Shown piece by piece: positions 18,395 through 25,900 of a stretch of 64,000 nucleotides of DNA (position 1 is its first letter; each line of letters begins with the position of its first letter). The stretch is from assembly GCA_041737835.1 (NCBI GenBank), contig JBGSQY010000054.1. One strand, given 5' to 3'. A program made the position numbers and the translations under genes. The notes below the pieces were generated by a model, which did not search any database, was not told the origin of the DNA, and saw nothing but the letters and a program-made list of their open reading frames with translations. This DNA is from Bythopirellula sp041737835 (GTDB taxonomy: Bacteria > Planctomycetota > Planctomycetia > Pirellulales > Lacipirellulaceae).

Positions 18395-18509
18395 ACGAGA
18401 GCGACGAGGGAGATAAGGCGAGAAGCAAAGTGCTGTGTCTCTATTTATTTTCCATAGATGCACAGAGGACGCAATGCACGCCCCGTTTAAAGATCGAGAA
18501 TCGATTTTC

Positions 18510-20930
18510 ATGTTTCATAATAATTGGAATTATTTCTGCGTTTTGATGTTAGTTTTCTCAGCAAGCTCGATAGCGTGCGCGAAAGAAACTTTTTTGTTGG
18601 ACTCTGATTGGCGATTTGCTTTGGGAGAAATACCGCAAGCCAACGCGCGGGATTTTGCAGACCAAAAATGGCGGGTTGTGAACCTGCCTCATGATTGGAG
18701 CATCGAGGGAACGACCGACCCCGCTGCACTGAGTGGAGGAGATGGGGGATATTTTCCCACGGGTGTGGGTTGGTATCGCCGTGCGATCGACACCAAGCCT
18801 GAATGGCGGGGTAAGAAAATTTTTCTGGAGTTTGAAGGTATTGCGCCAAAAGCTGAGGTTTGGCTCAATGGTGAGATGCTAGGGGAGCATCACTATGCTT
18901 ATACGCTGTTTCGATTTGATGTGACCGAACAACTTCGATTCGACGAGCCGAATGTGCTTGCCGTGAGGGTGGATAATTCCGCACAGCCGAATTCGCGGTG
19001 GTATACGGGCTCTGGAATTTACCGGCATGTGCGGCTAACTGTGACTGATCCTGTTCACATCGACAAGGACGCTCTGAGCATCTCAACTCGCGAGATCAGT
19101 GATAAGGGAGCTATGGTCGATGTGTCTCTGGTCTTAATTAATGATTCGGATACGGCGCGAAATGCTGATGTTGATATCCAACTTGTGAGCCTCAACGGCA
19201 ACTCCCAAAGTTCACACGAGAGCAGTGAAATACTCCAGCCGAAGGAGAGGCTGCTTGTTAAACGAGAGTTGCAGATTTCCAAGCCTGAATTGTGGTCGCC
19301 GGATGAGCCTCATCTATATGGCGCTAACATCCAAATTTCTGAGGACGGTGAAGCTCTCGATGAGAGTCGAACCAAGTTTGGTATTCGTACGGTTGCGATC
19401 GATGCCAAAAACGGAATGCTGCTGAATGGGCAGCCGGTGGAACTCTGTGGTGCCTGTGTGCATCACGATAACGGTCCATTAGGCGCTGCGGCGTTTGACC
19501 GTGCGGAAGATCGCCGCGTCGAGAAGCTCAAAGCCGCGGGATTTAATGCGATCCGCACGGCTCACAATCCTCCCTCGATGGCGTTTCTTGATGCGTGTGA
19601 CCGGCTGGGCATGTTGGTGATCGACGAAGCGTTTGACGGTTGGGCGACGGCGAAGAAGAAGCATGACTACAGCACGGTCTTTGCCGACGAGTGGCAAAAC
19701 GACTTGCGGGCGATGATCGATCGCGACCGCAATCACCCGTCGGTCATCATGTGGAGCATCGGCAATGAAGTGTTTGAACGCGGCAAAGCTGAGGGGAGGC
19801 GTTTGGCTCGCGAACTTGCTGATTATGCTCGCAAGCTCGATCCCACGCGGCCCGTGACAATTGCGCTGAATGGCTTAGAAAAGAATGAAGATTGGCCCCA
19901 ACTCGATCCGGTTTTTGAGTCGCTCGACGTCGCTGGTTACAACTATCAAACGAATCAGCATCATGGCGATCACAAGCGTATTCCCGAGCGGGTGATTTTC
20001 TGCAGCGAAACGTACGCCAACTCGGCCTTTGAAGGCTGGCAGGCATCGCACGATGAGCCGTATGTGATTGGCGATTTTGTTTGGTCGGGGATCGACTATC
20101 TCGGGGAGGCGGGAATTGGTCGTGTGTTTGCTCCGGACGAGAAAATGCATGAGTTCTGGGATGAGTCGCAATTCCCTTGGCATGGGGGAGCGTGTGGCGA
20201 TCTTGATTTGAACTGCGAGCGAAAGCCGTTGTCGCACTACCGTCAGATCTTGTGGGATCGTGGTGAGAAACTCTATGCGGCCGTGCAAGTCCCCGGGCCG
20301 GATGGCAAATCATGGCAATTATCCAAGTGGGCCCACCCACCGACGAAAGCCAACTGGACCTGGCCCGGGCAAGAAGGCAAGAAATTAACCGTAGAAGTTT
20401 ACTCGCGGCATCCAGCTGTTAGGTTGTACCTCAATGACAAATTGCTCGGCGAGAAGCCCACGATGCGGGAACAAAAATATCGCACCGAGTTTCAAGTTCC
20501 TTACTATCCAGGCGTGCTACGAGTTGTGGGGATTGAGGAGGGTAAGGAGCTAGGAAGCTTCGAATTGAAGACAGCAGGTCCACCAGTCAAGATTCAGCTC
20601 ACGCCCGACCGCGACACGATTCAAGCCGATGGGCAGGATCTTTCGTTTTTGGAAGTTGAACTGTTGGATGATGCGGGGACTCAGTGTCCTAACGCGGACA
20701 ACACTGTGGAGTATGAGATCGAAGGCCCCGGCGAGATCATTGCCGTGGGCAGTGGCGATCTTCGCAGCGAAGAATCTTATCAAACCAATCCGCGCAAATT
20801 GCACCAAGGGCGCAGCTTGCTTGTGGTGCGGTCCAAGCCCGAGCCGGGCGCGATCAGAATCACTGCGAAATCGCAAGGTCTGCCTGAGGCGAGTGTGGAG
20901 ATTCGGTCGCAAGCAGCGCTGCCTGATTGA
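18510..20930 (+). CDS. GH2 family glycosidase (beta-galactosidase-like), secreted
   Basis: 806 residues from ATG 18510; the frame is open from 18435, but the signal peptide (NYFCVLMLVFSASSIACA) fits the later start. Domains: sugar-binding sandwich (about 28-180), immunoglobulin-like domain, TIM barrel (about 300-580), a DUF4982-like domain with YSRHPAVRLYLNDKLLG, and a C-terminal Ig-like domain (ADGQDLSFLEVELLDDAG). Catalytic acid/base Glu420 is in MWSIGNEVFERG and the nucleophile Glu500 in FCSETYANSA. The short C-terminal region and YTGSGIYRHV signature separate it from the LacZ-type paralogue at 10638; this subfamily includes beta-galactosidases and beta-glucuronidases. It shares a 115-bp divergent region with the GH106 gene, and may begin a short plus-strand unit with the next three genes. 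Confidence 0.87.
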   Translation: MFHNNWNYFCVLMLVFSASSIACAKETFLLDSDWRFALGEIPQANARDFADQKWRVVNLPHDWSIEGTTDPAALSGGDGGYFPTGVGWYRRAIDTKPEWRGKKIFLEFEGIAPKAEVWLNGEMLGEHHYAYTLFRFDVTEQLRFDEPNVLAVRVDNSAQPNSRWYTGSGIYRHVRLTVTDPVHIDKDALSISTREISDKGAMVDVSLVLINDSDTARNADVDIQLVSLNGNSQSSHESSEILQPKERLLVKRELQISKPELWSPDEPHLYGANIQISEDGEALDESRTKFGIRTVAIDAKNGMLLNGQPVELCGACVHHDNGPLGAAAFDRAEDRRVEKLKAAGFNAIRTAHNPPSMAFLDACDRLGMLVIDEAFDGWATAKKKHDYSTVFADEWQNDLRAMIDRDRNHPSVIMWSIGNEVFERGKAEGRRLARELADYARKLDPTRPVTIALNGLEKNEDWPQLDPVFESLDVAGYNYQTNQHHGDHKRIPERVIFCSETYANSAFEGWQASHDEPYVIGDFVWSGIDYLGEAGIGRVFAPDEKMHEFWDESQFPWHGGACGDLDLNCERKPLSHYRQILWDRGEKLYAAVQVPGPDGKSWQLSKWAHPPTKANWTWPGQEGKKLTVEVYSRHPAVRLYLNDKLLGEKPTMREQKYRTEFQVPYYPGVLRVVGIEEGKELGSFELKTAGPPVKIQLTPDRDTIQADGQDLSFLEVELLDDAGTQCPNADNTVEYEIEGPGEIIAVGSGDLRSEESYQTNPRKLHQGRSLLVVRSKPEPGAIRITAKSQGLPEASVEIRSQAALPD

Positions 20931-21033
20931 GCCTGCGATTTATGAGGAATCCGTTGCAAACCGACGCGGTATTGTGCTTGCGAGCAACTGATAAAATAAA
21001 ATCTTGTCTCAGCAAAACTGAAAACGAGCAATC

Positions 21034-22140
21034 ATGAAAAGTCTTTTCACTCGGCGTTTGATCTTAGTCTGCATTTCATGTTGCGGCGTATTAGCTGCAT
21101 CCCATGGCTACGCAATTCCTGAGAATCAACCGGGCATCGAGTCGGCGGAGTTCATTTACGAGTCGGCCCCCTTCCCTTCTTGTCATGCCGCCACGTTGGT
21201 GGAAACCAAAGAGGGTTTGCTTGCCGCGTGGTTTGGTGGGACGCACGAACGTCATCCCGACGTCGGAATTTGGATAGCTCGTTTTCAAGATGGCAAATGG
21301 AGCGATCCGGTTGAAGTCGCCAACGGCGTGGAATCTGCCGAACTTCGTTATCCAACTTGGAACCCGGTCTTATTTCAGCCTCAAGCTGGCCCTTTGATGC
21401 TGTTTTATAAAGTCGGCCCAACGCCGTCTGACTGGTGGGGCATGGTGATGACCTCCGAGGATGAAGGCAAAACGTGGTCCGAACCGACTCGTCTACCGGA
21501 GGGCATTCTCGGCCCGATTAAGAACAAACCGATACAACTCGCGGATGGCACGATTATTTCGCCTTCGAGCACGGAGCATGACGACTGGCGGGTACATTTT
21601 GAAACGTCGACCGATGGAGGGAAAACCTGGGAAGCATCTCCGCCGGTGAATGACGGCGAAAAGATTCGAGCGATTCAGCCCAGCATCTTGCAGTACGACA
21701 ACAATCGCTTACAAGCTTTGGGCCGCACTCGTTCGAGCGGCATTTTTCAAATTTGGTCGGAAGATGGGGGCAAGACCTGGGGCGAGATGTCGCTGATTCC
21801 GCTACCCAACCCGAGTGCCGGGACGGATGCTGTCACGCTGGCCGATGGTCGGCAGTTGTTGGTGTACAATCACAATCCCAATTACAAAGGTCGCAGTCCA
21901 CTCAATGTTGCCGTTTCCGAAGGTGGCGAGAATTGGCAGGCCGCGCTGGTGCTGGAAGACGACAAAGGTGAGAACGGTTATTCTTACCCGGCTGTGATTC
22001 AGACTTCGGACGGTAAAGTCCACATCGCCTACACTTGGCGGCGCGAACGGATCAAGCACGTGGTCGTCGACCCCGAAAAACTCGAACTCCAGCCCATCGT
22101 CGATGGGACTTGGCCCGGCAAGAAGCCTGGGCAATACTAA
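21034..22140 (+). CDS. Sialidase-fold (BNR repeat) secreted protein
   Basis: 368 residues with a signal peptide (LVCISCCGVLAASHGYA). Three Asp-box motifs are clear: SEDEGKTW, STDGGKTW and SEDGGKTW, giving a six-bladed sialidase-type propeller (BNR_2). The N-terminal part reads FPSCHAATLVETKEGLLAAWFGGTHERHPDVGIW, described here by its two halves: it lacks the (F/Y)RIP arginine motif of true sialidases, so sialic acid hydrolysis is unlikely. Related BNR_2 proteins include lyases and hydrolases acting on rhamnose-glucuronate or ulosonic-acid linkages. The gene sits 43 bp before a DapA/NanA-family aldolase on the same strand, a pairing that fits release and cleavage of a keto-deoxy sugar acid, but that is inference. 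Confidence 0.75.
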   Translation: MKSLFTRRLILVCISCCGVLAASHGYAIPENQPGIESAEFIYESAPFPSCHAATLVETKEGLLAAWFGGTHERHPDVGIWIARFQDGKWSDPVEVANGVESAELRYPTWNPVLFQPQAGPLMLFYKVGPTPSDWWGMVMTSEDEGKTWSEPTRLPEGILGPIKNKPIQLADGTIISPSSTEHDDWRVHFETSTDGGKTWEASPPVNDGEKIRAIQPSILQYDNNRLQALGRTRSSGIFQIWSEDGGKTWGEMSLIPLPNPSAGTDAVTLADGRQLLVYNHNPNYKGRSPLNVAVSEGGENWQAALVLEDDKGENGYSYPAVIQTSDGKVHIAYTWRRERIKHVVVDPEKLELQPIVDGTWPGKKPGQY

Positions 22141-22183
22141 TTTCAACCTTCCCTTTCAGCCAACCCCACAGCAGACAAATTGC

Positions 22184-23101
22184 ATGGCTCGCTCCGCATC
22201 GCTTGATTTTCACGGCATTATTCCCCCTGTCGTTACGCCGCTCTTGGATTCTGAACGCCTGGACGAACAAGGGCTGGAGCGGTTGATCGAGCACTTGGTG
22301 ACAGGCGGCGTGCATGGGCTATTTATGCTAGGCACGAACGGTGAAGGTCCCTCGCTCGACGCCGATTTGCAGCGACAGTTGATCGAACGCACCTGTCTGT
22401 TGGTGGGCGATCGTCTGCCGGTGTTGATGGGGATTAGCAACACTTCGATCAAGGAATCGCTCAAGGCGGCCAAGGTGGCAGTGGATAATGGTTGCGCGGC
22501 GGTGGTGTCGGCGGCTCCTTATTATTTGCCGTCCGATCAGTCGGAACTCATCGGCTATTTCCGCGAGCTCGCCCGCCGAGTTCCTTTGCCGTTGGTGCTC
22601 TATAATTTTCCAGCGCTTACCAAGGTTTCCATTGCTCCAGAAACGGTTGCTGCCTTGCTGGAAGAATCGAACATCGTGGGCATCAAAGATAGCTCGGGTG
22701 ATCTTGATTACTTTGCCAAGGTTGTCGAGGTCGCTAAACATAGACCGGGATTCAGTTTGCTAGCGGGCAAAGAGGCCAACCTGTCGGATATTATTCGACT
22801 GGGGGGCCATGGCGGCGTGACCGGTGGTGCCAATGTGGCTCCGCGGTTGTTGGTAGGTTTGTACGAAGCGGCTGTTGTCAAAGATGCTGACCGCATGGCA
22901 AAACTAACGCAGCAAGTCATTGAGCTTGGAAGGATTTACGCGGTGGCGGGTAATCGGTTTTCGTCGGGCGTGGCGGGAATTAAGATGGCCTTGGAAGCCC
23001 TCGGCATTTGTCGAAACATACTCGCGCAACCGATTCAACCCGTGACGGACGAAGCTCAAGCTCAGGTTAAAGCGATTATTGATTCACTCGATCTTGCGTG
23101 A
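22184..23101 (+). CDS. DapA/NanA-family aldolase (dihydrodipicolinate synthase superfamily)
   Basis: 305 residues from ATG 22184; the frame runs 27 codons further upstream into the preceding gene without family similarity. It is a class I aldolase with the pyruvate-binding GTNGEG motif (GTTGE in DapA), the Tyr of LYNFP and the Schiff-base Lys in GIKDSSGD, and GGVTGGANVAP. No signal peptide, so cytoplasmic. The family covers dihydrodipicolinate synthase, N-acetylneuraminate lyase, 2-keto-3-deoxygluconate aldolase and related enzymes that make or split pyruvate-derived keto acids. Since it sits among glycan catabolic genes next to a sialidase-fold gene, a sugar-acid aldolase is more likely than a lysine biosynthesis enzyme. 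Confidence 0.82.
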   Translation: MARSASLDFHGIIPPVVTPLLDSERLDEQGLERLIEHLVTGGVHGLFMLGTNGEGPSLDADLQRQLIERTCLLVGDRLPVLMGISNTSIKESLKAAKVAVDNGCAAVVSAAPYYLPSDQSELIGYFRELARRVPLPLVLYNFPALTKVSIAPETVAALLEESNIVGIKDSSGDLDYFAKVVEVAKHRPGFSLLAGKEANLSDIIRLGGHGGVTGGANVAPRLLVGLYEAAVVKDADRMAKLTQQVIELGRIYAVAGNRFSSGVAGIKMALEALGICRNILAQPIQPVTDEAQAQVKAIIDSLDLA

Positions 23102-23161
23102 CGCCATCACGTTACGTGAAATGACTTTTCGTATTCTTATTTGTAAGAGGGAATTCGCGCG

Positions 23162-25894
23162 ATGTCGGCGATCCGGTTCTTCGTACTTATTTTGAGCGCA
23201 TGTTGTGTTGGGGCTTCGTTGCTCCAAGCTGCGGATGAGGACATTGCGTGGCAGGTGACCAAGCCGCGGTGCGAATATGCGGTCGATCCGCTGGGGATCG
23301 ATGTGGCCCAGCCACGATTGTACTGGCAGTTGGCGGGAAGTCGACGAGGGCAAAGCCAGTCGGCGTACCAAATTTTGGTGGCGAGTTCCGCGGATAACTT
23401 GGACGAAGATCGCGGCGATCTTTGGGATTCAGGCAAGCAAGATTCGGCCCAATCGACGCACGTGCTTTACGACGGAGCGCCACTCAAATCTTCGCAGCAA
23501 GTCTATTGGAAAGTGCGTGCCTGGGATGACAAGGATCAGCCATCGACGTGGAGTCCCGTCGCGACTTGGACGATGGGCGTCATTGGCGATGATGCTTGGA
23601 AAGCCAAGTGGATTGTTGCCCCGTGGCAGAGCGAATCGGTGCTGATGCGCCGCGATTTTGAAGTGAAACCCGAGCTCAAGCGCGCGATCGTTCACATGAC
23701 AGGGTTGGGACAATTCGAAATGTTTCTCAATGGCGAGAAAGTGGGCAGCAATCTGTTGTCGCCCGGATGGACGAAGTACAACCGCACGTGCCTGTATGAA
23801 ACGCATGACATCACCGAAATGCTGCGGCAAGGGGATAACGCGATTGGATTAGCCTTGGGGGATGGCATGTACCACACCGAGCGCCGCAATCGGTTTAGTA
23901 AGTTTCAAGGCAGCTTTGGCCCGCAGCGGGCGTACGGTCAGATTGAGATCGAATACCACGACGGCACTCGCGAAGTGATTGGCACGGATGAAACTTGGCG
24001 CGTCCACGCGGGGCCCGTGACCTACAACGATATCTTCGGCGGCGAAGATTACGATGCTCGATTACTTCAAAGTGGTTGGGATAAGCCCGGCTTTGACGAT
24101 CAGAATTGGGTACATGCCGTAGAACTTGTGCGGCCTAGTGGCGTCCTGCGCGGGCAGACATCGAGCGCCGAACCCCTCGGCGAGATTGAAATAATCGAAC
24201 CAGTGTCGATCACGCCATTGAGTGAGGCAATGGATGTGATTGATTTTGGACAGAACGCGTCGTACATGCCGCGAATTAAGGTGACCGGACCCGCGGGAAG
24301 TACTGTGCGACTCACGCACGCCGAAGTCTTAGACGACAAAGGCCAGATCAATCGTGGGACATGCGGAGGAAATCGCGGTCCGGCGTGGTGGCAGTACACG
24401 AAGGCCACCAACGACGAAGAAACTTGGTTTCCGCAATTTTTTTATGCCGGCTGTCGTTATTTGCAGCTAGATAAAATTCCCGCGGAAGAAGGCGGCGAGC
24501 TGCCTCAACTCGAAAACATCGAAGGGGTGGTGGTGCATTCCACGGCCGAGCCGGTGGGTGAGTTTTCTTGCTCGAACGAACTTTTGAATCGCATTCGCAC
24601 GTTAGTTCGTTGGGCGCAGCGCTCGAATATGGTCTCGGTACTCACCGATTGCCCTCATCGGGAAAAGCTGGGTTGGCTCGAGCAATATCATCTCAATGGC
24701 CCCGCGATTCGCTATGAGTTCGACGTGAACCGGATTCTTGCCAAAGGGATGCGCGATATGGCGGATTCGCAGACCGACGAGGGACTGATTCCTAACATCG
24801 CCCCCGAGTTCACCGTTTTTCCTGGCACGTTCCGCGCGGCGGCGGAATGGGGGTGTGCCTTTATCGTGGTTCCTTGGCAGCAATATCTGTTCACGGGCGA
24901 TACGGCGTTGCTGCGAGAGTACTACCCCGGCATGCAGAAATATATGGAGTATTTGGCTGGCAAAACCAAAGATCACATCATCGACGAGGGCCTTGGTGAT
25001 TGGTACGACTTGGATGGCAAGGATCGGCCCGGACATGCCAAGCTGACACCGCCCGCCATCACTGCCACGGCCTTTTATTACTACGATGCCAAGCTGCTTT
25101 CACAAATCGCTGAGCTCTTGGGAAAAGATGAGGATGCCGAAAAGTATGCCAAATTGGCCAATGAAATTCGCGCGGCTTGGCTGGCGAAGTTTCATAATGT
25201 AGACGGAACCTATGGCACGAACTCGCAGTGTTCGAATGCTTTGGCGCTGGTGATGGATTTGGCCGAACCGGCGGATCGGGAAAATGTCTCCGCTGCGCTT
25301 GTGAAAGATGTGCGCGGCCGTGGCAATGCCATGACAGCGGGTGATGTCGGTTTTCGTTATCTGTTGCAAGGGCTAGCCCAAAGCGGCGATTCGCAAGTGA
25401 TCTACGACATGATCAACCAGGACGAGAAGCCCGGTTACGGATATCAACTCAAGCAGGGGGCGACCGCCCTGACCGAGGCGTGGGATGCGAACCACAATGC
25501 TTCGCACAATCATTTCATGTTGGGCCAAATCACCGAGTGGTTTTACAAAGACTTGGTTGGCATCGATGCGGATCCCGAGAAGCCGGGATTCGAGAATGTG
25601 GTGATCAAGCCAACGCCCGTGGGCGATCTGACTTGGGCCGAGGCGAGTTATGATTCATTGCGGGGGCCGATCAAATGCCGTTGGGGTCGCAATGGGAAGG
25701 ATTTCCAATTGCGGATTGTCATTCCAGCGAATTCAACGGCCACCGTCTATTTACCCGCGAGCGAATCAAGCAAAGACACCGAAGCACGCAAACCGGCAGC
25801 CGAAAGCGAAGGCGTGAAATTTTTACGCCGCGAAGATGATCGGAACGTCTATTCCGTGGGCTCGGGAACTTACGAGTTTGAATCGAAGTTGTAA
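23162..25894 (+). CDS. GH78 alpha-L-rhamnosidase, secreted
   Basis: 910 residues, signal peptide ending near LLQAAD. Typical GH78 layout: an N-terminal Bac_rhamnosid_N sandwich (VDPLGIDVAQPRLYWQL, AYQILVASS), a second sandwich with MTGLGQFEMFLNGEKVG, the catalytic (alpha/alpha)6 barrel (about 460-800) and a C-terminal beta domain (ENVVIKPTPVGDLTWAEASY). The general acid is probably Glu501 in TDCPHREKLGW and the base Glu772 in GATALTEAWD. It removes terminal alpha-L-rhamnose. A paralogue lies at 28720-31968 with the CPQRDERQGW form of the motif, so the two may differ in linkage preference. The gene ends only 6 bp before the stop of the minus-strand GH2 gene. Confidence 0.92.
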   Translation: MSAIRFFVLILSACCVGASLLQAADEDIAWQVTKPRCEYAVDPLGIDVAQPRLYWQLAGSRRGQSQSAYQILVASSADNLDEDRGDLWDSGKQDSAQSTHVLYDGAPLKSSQQVYWKVRAWDDKDQPSTWSPVATWTMGVIGDDAWKAKWIVAPWQSESVLMRRDFEVKPELKRAIVHMTGLGQFEMFLNGEKVGSNLLSPGWTKYNRTCLYETHDITEMLRQGDNAIGLALGDGMYHTERRNRFSKFQGSFGPQRAYGQIEIEYHDGTREVIGTDETWRVHAGPVTYNDIFGGEDYDARLLQSGWDKPGFDDQNWVHAVELVRPSGVLRGQTSSAEPLGEIEIIEPVSITPLSEAMDVIDFGQNASYMPRIKVTGPAGSTVRLTHAEVLDDKGQINRGTCGGNRGPAWWQYTKATNDEETWFPQFFYAGCRYLQLDKIPAEEGGELPQLENIEGVVVHSTAEPVGEFSCSNELLNRIRTLVRWAQRSNMVSVLTDCPHREKLGWLEQYHLNGPAIRYEFDVNRILAKGMRDMADSQTDEGLIPNIAPEFTVFPGTFRAAAEWGCAFIVVPWQQYLFTGDTALLREYYPGMQKYMEYLAGKTKDHIIDEGLGDWYDLDGKDRPGHAKLTPPAITATAFYYYDAKLLSQIAELLGKDEDAEKYAKLANEIRAAWLAKFHNVDGTYGTNSQCSNALALVMDLAEPADRENVSAALVKDVRGRGNAMTAGDVGFRYLLQGLAQSGDSQVIYDMINQDEKPGYGYQLKQGATALTEAWDANHNASHNHFMLGQITEWFYKDLVGIDADPEKPGFENVVIKPTPVGDLTWAEASYDSLRGPIKCRWGRNGKDFQLRIVIPANSTATVYLPASESSKDTEARKPAAESEGVKFLRREDDRNVYSVGSGTYEFESKL

Positions 25895-25900
25895 CCCAAT

